Shown here: positions 45,958 to 57,491 of the stretch, piece by piece
Layout of the letters: each line of letters starts with the position of its first letter
Numbering within the stretch: the first letter of the stretch is position 1
Source of the DNA: Agrocybe praecox
Taxonomy: Eukaryota; Basidiomycota; Agaricomycetes; Agaricales; Agrocybaceae
NCBI GenBank assembly: GCA_964017145.1
Contig: OZ024840.1
Location: forward strand, 3,782,001-3,846,000
Direction: 5' to 3'
Length of the DNA: 64,000 nt
The notes under the pieces: generated by a model
Told to the model about the DNA's origin: nothing
The model's database searches: none
Seen by the model: only the letters and a program-made list of their open reading frames with translations
Program-made: the position numbers and the translations under genes

Positions 45958-48900
45958 TGAGTACTTGGGTGTTCTAGTGCTCTTTGGGCGACTTCGACCT
46001 TTACTTCGGCTTTGACTCTTCTTTTGTTTTTTTTCGACGACGGACGGACAGGCTGGGCTTTCATTTGCATTTTTTTCATTTAATCTTGTGGACTTTCTCT
46101 TCTCTTCTGTTTCGTTCTTCGCTCTTTGTTCGTTCATGTTTTTTTGGACCTTGCAGCTTTTTATTTGCTCTATTGTGGTGTGATTATAGTCCATCCTCTA
46201 CTTTATTTATCTCTATCTTTATCTCCTTCAACTTCTCTTACTTGCTTTTGCTGTTTTGTTATTACCCTTCTCTGCAGAGGATGGACGATGATGTGATTTT
46301 GGGCTTTTGGTGATGCTGCTGTTTGTTCTTTCGTTCTTCTCTCTCTCCAAGTTGTCATTTCCTACAACGTCGATGATAACACATTGTTTTTTTGCCACTC
46401 TCACATGGCATCGATCCAAATTCCAATCCTCTTCGGGGACTGCATGCATATGCATTGCATAAGTCGACTGGTTGGTTTGGTTTGAAACTTGATCTTGAGA
46501 CGAACTGGTCTTCTCTCTCTTGTTCCATCTCAAAAATAATAATGCAGCAATGAAGGATATCAAGTTGATATCCTTCCCACTCCCATTTTTTCACAGTTGT
46601 GCTTGCGAATCCCCCTCCCTCCCTCTGGCTCTGACTTTCTTGTCTTATCCCCTTGCCCCTTTGTCAAATCACTCTTCAAATATCCAAATATTCACTCCCA
46701 GAATTTTTCTTTTTCTTCCTTTTCTCACCATTGACGTTCACACATCCATCTACCTGTCCATCCATCCATACACTTGTATGTATCTATATTATTTGTTCTA
46801 CGTTCTTTTTGGTCGCCGACGTTTGATATTATATTTCTATGACATGGTACAATGCATGATCCTTCCTTATACTGCTACATAGAGTTATTACCGTTTTGTG
46901 CTTTCTTCAACCCCTTTCTTCACTTCCCCGCTTCCCTCTCTTCCCGCCTTTCAGTCCCACTCTTGACTCGGGGTTTTTGTGCCTCTTTTTTTGAATTCTC
47001 GGCCTCTTACCAACCAACCCCCCTCGATCGCATGGACTCTGTATGTATGTTGGTCACACAGTGCCATGTGCGCTGTCGTTCCTTACTTCCTTTCCCCCCT
47101 TTCCCTTGACCTGTCGTCTTCCTTCCCTTTCGTCTTCTTTCCAAATTCTGTCCTATTCAAATTCTATTTTTGGTTATGTTTTTCTTGTTTTTTCTTTTCT
47201 CGTTCTCGTTCTCATTCTCATTTCTCTCCTATTGAATTTGGGTTTGAGATTGAGATCTCACTCTTTTACTCTCTTTTCATTTTTTTCCCTCCCTCCTGCC
47301 TTCTTTTCCCAACTTTCCACGCCAAGACAAGTGTGTCTATATTGTTTGTTTGCCTGTCTGCCTGTCTGTCGACGACTTCACTTTTGCTTTCGCCTCGACT
47401 TGATCAACCCGAACCCTTGCCGGAGCCGTGCAATCTACCACCAGCATTAGTACCATCACCTCCATCTACCGATGCCGTCCACTGTCCACCGTGACCCCTT
47501 CGAGAATGGGGATAAAAATAGGACGGATACCGTTCGTCTCGTTGCGGCTTTGGCTTGTTTTGGTTGATGCTATACTCGAAGGAGGTGGACCTTACCGTGG
47601 ACCGTGTATTTGGCGGAGCTCCGAGCAGCGTATAACGAGCGATATACTGTTCGCGTCGACTCATTTTTCATTTTTCATTTTTCATTTCTTATTTTCCCTT
47701 TTCTTTTCGTTCGTCCTCTTTCGTTCTATCTCCTTCGTCGTCGTCGTCGTCAAATCCCAATCCCAACAACGAGCATACTAGAACAGCTACTTGACCTGCT
47801 ACTATTTCGACTATTGAATTCCGCCCGGCGCGCTCGCCTCCCACCACCGTGACTGCCCATGTTCCGATACGCCCAATTATCCAACATATCAATTATATCT
47901 ATAACTAGACCGAAACGAAACAAAAAACGCATGGAGATCTAATTTTCTGCGCGGGTGTATGTGTTTATTGGTTTATTTTTATTAGTTTGTATCTATATTT
48001 TCCCTCCTTGCTTTCGCGTTTTTGTATTTTCTACCCTGCCTATCATCCTGTCATTTTGCGTATATGGACATTTTATCATTCCCGCCTCCACCGTATATGT
48101 TCCTATTCTATTCGAACTTTTTATGTCTCTAGACTCTGGTGTTCTTATCCTTGCTTGCTTGTTCGTCTACCTTACCCTACGGACGAACGCATGCACCTGC
48201 CTATTGTTCTTTTACCTAGTATTCAACTACGCCTAGCTTATATAGTGTCAAAATTCATTATACTATATTGTATCCTCTTCCTAATGGGATTTTATTAATG
48301 TTTGTAACGGTTTCTGTCCGTCTGTTTGTCCGTGTGTCAGTTTTCAATTTCCTTGGATTCAGATCCGATCTTTCGAACGAAGGCTCCGATCTCTGGTACT
48401 TCTGCGTGCGTGTGTGTGTACGAGACGTAAGCGAGTGCCACGTTCTTTTCGATAAATTACATAAACTTCGTTCGTCTCTGTACGTACATGGTCATTAACA
48501 TTCCGGGAGAATGGGGCTATATGTATGTTTTTCTCTTTTCTTTGTTTCAATTGACATGTGATGACATGTCATGTCATGTCAATATTATAGTTTCGTTTCT
48601 CAGCATACACTGGTAACTTAACGGTAACCGAAGGTATACCCCAGGCTCACTCCGAGGGACACGACACGATCCACAGTCGGACTCGGAGACAAGTTGGACA
48701 AGTTCAAGTTGGTGGTGTGAGTGTGATGGATAGATAAATAGACGCATGGCCATGGATGGATCAGTTGACACCTCTCCCCCACCTACTTCGAGTAAAGATA
48801 ACTTTCTTTCTGATGCAAGGTTTGACGAGAGCAAGATGAGGACTCACGGGCGTTTAGGTAACTCGAGCTTCGTTACGTTAACCGACCCAACCGCAGAGCG

Positions 48901-51900
48901 GTTTATTTATAGCTTGGAAGGAGATGAAATGAAAAACAAAGTTGTAAGTCCCTGTTCGATCTGGCCGTGGTCGAGTCCGAGCTCTGGTACTGGTACTGGT
49001 TTTCCGGTGCGTTCCGAAGCGGAGTCCGAGCTCGACTTACTTTACTTAGCTATAGTATCTACTTTGATTTGGTTAGTGCTTTATCAATTGGTACATTAGT
49101 ATCTTTACCTCTACATTTACCTTTGCCTTCACTTTTGCGTTGCTTTAATTTTATTGGTAGCTACTCCCGGCTCGAAGTTTTATATTTCCAATAAACTCGT
49201 CTCGCACCTTTCACTGGGAATTTTGAGTTAAGATGACATGGTGGGTTCACGAAAGAAAGAAAGGACTTGCGCGACATCATGGACATGGTCCGACGACATA
49301 TGATGCAGATGCAGATGTCCATGCATATGCTGATTTTATAAATAAATATACCATGGCTTGCGCCGCGTCAGTCGTGTGTTTTCAAACTACCCAGTACCAA
49401 GTACCAGGTCGTAGCAGTAAAGTAAGAAGCGATGGTAGTAGTAGTAAGCGCAGTAGTAAGCAGTCATAGTCAGCAAGTCAACATCGAAGCAAGTGATTCC
49501 GGACTGAGGGTTTAATTTATAATTATATCTAACATGATTATCGTGCGCGTGAAGGCTGTGAATTGGCCCTTGATTAGATTCGGCCTTCTTATTGAATTCA
49601 TTTCGTCCATTCATTCAACAGATTTTTTTCAGTCATGTCAATTTAGGTACTGGTCAATTGGTCGCGGTGGATTAAGCAGGCGGCCCGTATGCATATAAAA
49701 TGAACATATGTATGTACAGTATATATATAGCATGTATGTACATACCACGTCGTCGAACGACTCTGCACTCACGCCCACGCGCAAGAGTTTTACTCACGCA
49801 AGTGAGGCTGTGGGCCTTCCAGGCTTCAACACTCAAGGCTAGTACGGTGTGATGCCATACAGTGTGAGTGTGAACGAAAACGTGGAGTGTCCATTTCCCC
49901 ACACTTCGTCTTTTTACGCTCGTTCACACCGATCGTCAGCTTTCTGTTTCTGTTGTTACTGACTTGCTTCTCTTGCCGCTGCTGCTGCTGTCTCTCACCA
50001 CATACCCCGGATTTTTCGTCGTCTGACGTGATGCTTCTGACACAAGATCGATTTGGACATGTCATTCTATTCTGTGTTAGCGTTTTTCTCTGTTCCCCTC
50101 TTTCTATTATATTTTTCTTTCTCCAGCCCAGCGTTCAGGCGTCTAGGTTCATAGTAATCCGAGTTTGCGGGATGGAACGTAGTGCTTACTAGATCATATG
50201 GTCTGTAACTGTGTATTATCTCCTAGTAGGTGCACGTGCGCACGACATCTGACGTGCACGGTTCTACTACGTCAACATTTTTCAACGCTCATGATACTTT
50301 GGTACTTACGACTTACCTCCCCCGCACAAAGTCGGGATGGGCAGGCAGAGGCACTGCTTGTTCTATTTACGGCCTCTGCAAAGAGGTAGTAGTAATGTAC
50401 ACTTGACCAGTCAAACAGAAAGGCTCCGAGCCTGTGTCTATTTATACAGAACCTTGAATGTTGAAAGAAGAAAGAAGAATAAGAAAAGGGCTTCGATCCG
50501 GGTTCGCATATGTATGTTTATTTATTGTCTTTCGATTGACTCGATATGCTCAGCCCCCGTAAGCCTTGCTACACTAACCAGAGGCAAAATAGGATGTCAA
50601 TCCACGGCAATGGTACTACTACTACTACAATCGACTGCTGCTCCCTGCTCCGAGGCCAAAAATAATGTGCACTTGCGGCCTTGTCTCGAAATTAACCAGA
50701 AATCTCGCCACCGTCAGCACTGTCAACTGATGAAACTCCCTTGCGCGAGAAGACAGACGATGGATAGATGGCCACGCCCTCTTTTCTCTTTATTTACTCC
50801 TCGGCGAACAAGTTGGGGGTACTTGGGCCCTACCCCATTTTTCCGAGACGCGACATGTATACTATTTCATATGTCAATGGCGACTGTGGGCTTTTTCGCT
50901 TTGTACTGCTACGATCCTTGAGAAATAGTAGCACCCCCCGAAGACCAAAGCTGCGTATTTTCCGTGGCGTTTCCTTGATGTGAGCTTGGCGAATTTCCGA
51001 GGTGTTCTGTTTTGATTTGCCTTGAGAAACTCATGCTAACGATGCTCGAGGAAAAAGTTTATGTGTCGATGATTCCAAGGAGAAAACAAGGTCCATGCAA
51101 CTCCGGGGATATTTTGAAGATCGTGGAAAAGTAACACTGGCACTCGGTTCTGGCGGTTCTGGGTCAGGCATGTTTGAAGGTAGCCATATGATTGTAAACT
51201 TTTCTATTCTTGCCTGTGGATTGCAATAGGCTTCGACTGAGCTCATATGATCAACGCTGCAACGGGTCTTGAAAAAGAGACTGACGTCCTTTTGATCATG
51301 GGCCCTTGTGATGATAACCAAAGCTTGGGTGCTGCGCAACGCTCAGGCCATTTTCCAAGGTGCCTGTAAGTAGCAGCGCGGTGCTATTTTTAGAGAAATT
51401 CTTGGCTTCGAAAAAGTCTAAAAATAACTGACGGCCCGCTCTTTGGGCGCGTCGCAGTGGTTTTCGCTGGTGACTAAGCCTGGGAGCCTTTGTTTGTTTT
51501 TGTCTTCCGAAAAGGCCTGTGATCTTTGTCGTCCTATTTTTGCTTATCCATCTGTCCTATTTTTGTACTTTTCTTGATCTTGGCTCAGAAATCCGTCGTA
51601 TTTTTGGAGACATGCTTATTCTTTTCATGATGTCGTCCCTTTCTAATTTATCTTTCGTCATTATCTCACCAGGCTGTTCAACAGTAATTTAGGTGGTCGC
51701 CGGATAATGAAGCGATCCGAGTGGCTCACTGTTTTCTTCGCTCGCAATAAACACGGGCCTCCGAACGTCTCCGTTTGTCAAATCTATGTATGTATATATC
51801 TGAAAGCCAAAAACCCTACTCGCAATCGTCGGCTGTATAAATGCGGGATTGTCCTTAATTGGACGTGGACGCCGGCGATGTTGATCCCATCCGCAGCTCT

Positions 51901-54900
51901 AGCCTCTGAGTCTTGTATACTGAGGTTCTCCACCATCGTCATTCCAATAGCAGGAACAAAATGGATGTAGTATGGCTGAGTCTGTGCTTTCTTATCTATG
52001 AGCGAAACCTCCCTCGGACCCCCAGTTGTCCCAACTTGATTAGGCTTCCTAGAATACGAGATTCAGATTCCGCACATGGATAAACAACACTTTTCTCGTC
52101 ATCGCTCGGCAGGGCCCAGCTTACTGTATCACTATGCTCCAAACCACTGCTTCATCTTTCTATTTCTGTGTTCACAAACGCGCACGCTAGAGTAACCCTT
52201 AGCTGCGACTCTAGATTGCCACATCCTCATGGGCATCGATAATTGCTCCAGATTCCAGATATGTACAAGGCAATTATTGCTTCTAATGAGCTTCACGGGT
52301 AAGTTTAGTAGATGGACGGACGGGTCGACTGCCCCGATGTTCCTATAATTTCGTACGCCCTGCCATACTGGCTACTCATGTCAGTTATGCTCATGGCTGG
52401 CCCATGGCGTTGATTTTCGTATCTAGCCCATTCTTCTAGACCCGCAAGATCGCCACTTTAAGCTACCAACGCAGGCCGCCATGAAATAATAAAGCTTAAT
52501 ATGAGCTGAAAGTGCGTACGTTTTTTAATATGCTCCGCGATATCTCACCACTCGCCGGCCGAGAAGAACAAATGAACGAAAATCCACCGGGTACTAGCGG
52601 GTAGAGCCTAGAAGGACAAAATCATTTGATTTATAATGTATCCTGGAGATGGTACGCTTGTGAGCACGGCTTCTCGTCGATTGACACTTCTCGCCAACTT
52701 CTCGTTCTGATTATCTCCTCGCGCGTCCAGCTTGTGGCCATGCTAGCCCTCTTACCGCCGTCTGAGAAGCTAATAATGCGCCCTACAGGTCCAAGATCAT
52801 GAGGATGGGCTTTTGGCCAACTTCAGTCAAGGTACTAGACTCTAATGTTTTTTTAATAGGACAAAGAGTGACCAGACCGGTACGCATGATGCTGCTGTTT
52901 TCTCGGGATATTGCTCGATATGCACATTCTATTTACATATCTGTCCACGGTACTTGAACTCACCTATCTCCGTACTACTAGACACGACCCCATGGACTAT
53001 GATAGCTTTTCTTCAGGAAGCATCGAAGAAGAACCGTGGTCAAAAATGGAACATAGTCTAACACTGTTGTTCGACGTGCGACGAACGAGTTCAAAACTGG
53101 GGCTGGAATGATTATAGATATTTCCTTGATCGTTCTTGCGGCGAGCCTAGTGAAGCACGACCAACGTGTCAGTGGAGTCTTTTGCTTTTTCTTCATCCCA
53201 TTTGCACAGAAGAAACCCTTGGAATTAATTGACGCCGAGTGACGAGAAGCGAAGACCAAAGCGCCATAATTGCTATCTTGACACCTCACAGTATGAACAC
53301 CAGTCAGAAAAGTCTTTCGGAAAAACCGAAAGGGACAAGGATCTGTCAAAATGATACATAGGTGATAGAGCAGAAAAAAATTAGCGCCTTGCAACCCTCA
53401 AAAAGATCTAGAGGCGCTCGACAAGGTCTGGCCCATCTTGGGCTACTTATCTTCGGTCATTGACTATGAAACAAAAAATATTCAATTCCGAATTCAAACC
53501 GGGACGCGGCCTGACGCAGCCCCAGGCTCACAAAACGTGCATATGGCGATGGGCTGGTGCAATCGATGATCACTTCACTGGGAAAATTAATTAAGCAACA
53601 CATCGCCTTAAGAGCTTCTATGTATGTAAAAAATTGTGACACAACTTGAGAAACCAGAAAGAGGTTCGAGCTGGCCCAAGCCCTTTTTTTGCTGTAAAAT
53701 GGAGAGGCGGGGTTATTTACCGGCTTTCATGATTTGCGATGAGCCGGTTGGTTGTAGGCCACTTGACCCTTTTTCGCCATCAGCGCAAAAATAAACATCG
53801 ACACCTATACTTGGATTGTGCGTACATATGCAAGGGTCGTCATACAACGACAAGTAATGCTACGGAGGACATATCATGAGAGTCCTTCTGTCTGTGAATC
53901 CAACGACATGTAAAGGTTTTCGACCATTTCCGCTATCTTTCTGCCCATCCTAAGGTGGCGTCTGTCCAGAATTTCCATAATTAGGAATACCAAGAACGAA
54001 ATTTGAGCGAACGATGGAATGGGGGACAGAGCAGAGTTGGCCGGAGACTTCTCTAGAGGACGGGAGGGGTGCGGATGACATTGTATCGGGGTCCAGTTTC
54101 TCTTCCGGGGAGGTATAACCAACACATAGGTACGCCAGTACGAGATCAGCTGGCTTCAAAAGTTCAGATGGCCCGAAATTCATGATGGAGCGACGAGCGC
54201 ACGCCGCACTGCATTAACCGGATACAGCCCTGAACATACGATGATGCCACCGAAAGGTCCTGATAGGTACTCTATGGTGCGCTCTCTGGTTGGTTGAAGG
54301 CCCGAATTCGTTATGCGCCTACGAAATGAATGGCAAACAAACTCCAAAAGCGACCTGGCGCGGAATCGCGCTCGAATCATGATGAAACAGCAGCTTGTCT
54401 ATGTGACTTGGTGTGGCTATCAGGAACAAAGGGACTTTACCGCATGGTTACATATGTAGGTCCTTTGGGATGCAGAACGTAGCTGCGTAACCGTGGCATG
54501 GAGGAAACCAACTTGGGAAGGTCTGCAATTGACAAACTTCTTTGTGTTCTTGTGTAAGCCCCCACAAGAGCCTGGGTGTGACAGCTGTACAGATGTGTGA
54601 GCGTTCGCTTTTCTCATGATAAGCATGGATTTGTACCATTTTGGTTCTATCCAAAACTTTCGACGAACTTGGCCCTGCGCCTGACTAACGCCAAACAACG
54701 CCGGTCGGTTTCGGCGGCGCTCGGTCGCTATCGGCAAGGGTGTGCAATTGTCGATGTATGGTTGTCAAAAAGTGGTTGTACCTGCCACTTCTGTGTTAAG
54801 GTTTAAGCTGGTTTAAGGTACATGCATCTATAGCTCCCTCCGAAGGGTCCTAAAAATGATCGGGAACCTAACAAACAGAAGATATGGCTAGTATCAGTCT

Positions 54901-56435
54901 TTCAATGCAAATGACCAGTCTTATTTTTCACCGTGCACGTTGGCTTCCTGTTGATTTTTGATGCAAACAGCTCGCGATGCATATATGTATACAGAAGCGT
55001 GGGAGGTCTGGTAAGTAAGTGACAATAGTGAAGCTTATGGCAGCTGTGCAATGATACATTCGTTTAAAATTCGAAGATATTCACACCACAATGAAGCCTC
55101 TTGATCTATGAGCCTAGTAGAAACTTGGATTGATGCTATAGGATAGAATAGGATCAATCTATTCTAATGATCTGTAGAAACATGTTCAACAAGAAAGAAA
55201 TTAATAGAAGTTAATTCAACGAACACACATAATTCTCCGAATTTCTCTCCGAGCCCGAATAGTTCCTGCGGCTGCATGGGGCTCCATGGGCAACTCGTAG
55301 GATAAAGGCGAGAAAAGGCAGACAAATTCTCAAAACGTGTTTTGAGGATCTTCGGAGAAACGAGCTCCGGTCCCATCCCGAGGACGAGGATTAGTATCTG
55401 CCTGCGCCATCGCCACACGGTAGCGGGCGGCCCCGAAGGGAGGACAAGAAAGAGCTTGGTGGATGTCCTCGTCTTGCGTCCCCGCGCTGCCATCGCAAAT
55501 CTAGAAGCCTGACGATCAAGGTTAACAATCGAGGATACTATTAAATGTTAGTGACATTAATGGGACGGTGGCACATCTTACTTTCTGGAACCAAAGCTAG
55601 TGAGCCCATGTACGGAATACGGAATATACGGAATGACTTAGTGAACTTTCTTCTGGACTACTGGGAGCCAAGGTTTGTAAGGTCATTACAGCTCTTGTCG
55701 GCACATAACACGAGGTGGTTTCGCCGCTTTTCCCAAAGGTCTGACCTGACCTATCATGTCTTCGTCAGAAAGTAGTTCCGGTCGTCAATTGACCACAGAC
55801 CGCAGCGCTCTCTGTACACGGTACGGAGATAAGGGAGAAAAAGGAACAGCAAGTGATACGTATTTTAAGACGTCGCAAAGAACAAGTGGTAGAAAATGAG
55901 GCACCTAGTCTGAGTCACTTGCATGCTCCAATTAGTCGCTCCAAAGATACGGTGACAGTCCAAATTCCAGGTCCTGAGCAGTGTGAATAGAGAATCCTGT
56001 TTTCGGAAAACCTGTGAACAAAGTTTGGATTGCTGGTCACTGGCAGGCCTTCACACCAGAATTAGGCGTGGAAGCAATGCCCTGCGAGATACGGATTAAT
56101 TCGTCAAGTCTAGGTGACGATGTCACCCATGAAAAGGATCACAGAAATTTCCTTTTTACAAATATAGGCTCGGCATTGTTATATGAGCTTGCTTGGTAGC
56201 TAATACATCGGTGGTAGAAGTCTGCAAGGGTATTTTGAGTGTCACGAGCAAAGCAAAGATAATTTTGCGCACTCACATCTAGAAATTATTATCACACAGG
56301 TGATGCAATATGGGAGACCGCGGTGAATACATAAAGGAGAGGACGTGACGCATGCGGATAAATAACGACAGCAACAAAGGGAAGAGAAACATATTTGTAA
56401 GAAATGCGAATCCAAGGGTATGGTATGGGACTGGA
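45958..56435. other. Gene desert downstream of the C2H2 factor
   Basis: 10.5 kb without a recognisable gene. From about 45990 to 48360 the plus strand is strongly pyrimidine-rich (long T/C runs), giving spurious Leu/Phe/Ser/Pro frames. TGTATGTA-type motifs recur (46775, 47041, 48520, 49703, 50511, 51785, 53621). The longest frames (50337-50921 plus; 55164-55493 minus, 109 codons from ATG) have no motif. A small TACGGAA repeat cluster lies near 55612-55632. The right end is the 3' flank of centrin. Confidence 0.55.
48553..48580. repeat. Palindromic GACATGTC repeat cluster
   Basis: TGACATG and ATGTCATGTC units recur four times in 28 bases, each half able to pair with the next. It could form a hairpin or be a multi-site binding element. 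Confidence 0.55.
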
Positions 56436-57134
56436 CTATGCATCATCCGTCATGATGGCAAAAAATTCCTGTTCGCTGATCTCGCCGTCTTGGTCAAGAT
56501 CGAATTCGTCAATCATTGCTTTCCTGGGAGTAAAATATAACTCGTATCAGAGTACTTGTGAGATTTTGTGGATACATACAGCTCATCGTCTTCTAGTCGA
56601 TCTCCAATCTCTTTGGCAACTCGTCTCAGATTCCGCAGACTGATTTTTCCGGTACCATCGTCGTCAAATAGTTTGAACGCACGACGTATTTCTTCCATGG
56701 GATCACGCTCCAATATCCGTTCACTCACTATAGGAGAAATGTTTAGTAAAGTGAAAGCACATATGACGCGGGTGTTGCCCTCGATATAGAAACAAAAAAT
56801 GTTCCTCTCTTTCGCGTCGAAAGTACATCCTGCGTCACGCGACAGGATTGAAAAAAAAACGCGTTTACTCACTAATTTTAGCAAAATCTTGGAAATCCAT
56901 GAGCCCCACATTCTCTTTATCATGGTCGCGCAAAAGCTTGAGGACTTCTGCTTTCTTCAAATCGAAACCTAGGGCACGCATCGCGACTTTCAATTCATGG
57001 TAATCCACGCAACCATCTTTGTCGGTGTCAAAGAGCTCGAACGCTTCCTTAATTTCTTGCTTTTGTTCGTCGGTTAGTTCTGGTCGTGCATGGGTGCGTC
57101 GTTTGGCTTTCTGTGCAGCAGATGAAGAGTACAT
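56436..57134 (-). CDS. CDC31: Centrin, Cdc31-type
   Basis: EF-hand calcium-binding protein of the spindle pole body half-bridge, needed for its duplication; Cdc31 also acts in mRNA export (TREX-2). 165 residues in three exons: 56873-57134, 56580-56727 and 56436-56523. A short basic N-terminus is followed by [22 protein letters not shown]1 is [14 protein letters not shown]2 [12 protein letters not shown] is a degenerate loop. EF3 is [14 protein letters not shown]4 is [12 protein letters not shown], ending FFAIMTDDA. The linker [19 protein letters not shown] and the segment IEEFDL-like [12 protein letters not shown] match Cdc31 more closely than calmodulin. The gene shares a 357-bp divergent promoter with the RdRP. 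Confidence 0.95.
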
Positions 57135-57491
57135 GACAGGCGTTGAGGGTGGTTGTTAAACAAACAAGACACAAACTTTGCCGCAATATTGTGACATATC
57201 ACCAGCGCGTCGCACGTGATACATCACGCTTAGTTTGCACGTTGAGTGACGCTGAGTTATTTCTGTGTACGTGACTTAATGACACTTCTTTTAAGTTTAA
57301 GTTTGTCCTCCTTTGTCTCTATCCGACGTCGACCCACGAAATGCCGTGAACCTTCTATCATTTCCAATCGCAGAACTGTCAGACTCTCTTCTTTATACCC
57401 CATTTCTTGGATACCTGCTTTTATCTCTCCTCCACTGTATCTTTCGTACTAGGCGTTAGTTATCACCCGCCAGTTCTCAACATTGCAATTT
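57135..57491. promoter_or_regulatory. Divergent promoter, centrin / RdRP
   Basis: A 357-bp gap between two opposite start codons. It has repeated CACGTGA/TCACG-like sites (CGCACGTGATAC near 57210 and TACGTGAC near 57267) and a C/T-rich stretch on the RdRP side. It must serve both genes. Confidence 0.6.

Noticed and set aside
46979..47494. 171-codon ORF rich in Phe, Ser, Leu and Pro
   Set aside because: Direct consequence of the T/C-rich tract; two frames are open at once over the same bases.
50337..50921. 194-codon plus-strand ORF
   Set aside because: Composition unlike a folded protein, no domain, overlapping frames of similar quality, and no nearby splice pattern.
55164..55493. 109-codon minus-strand ORF starting at ATG
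   Set aside because: Starts with a basic stretch but shows no recognisable motif or supporting exons; kept only as a note.
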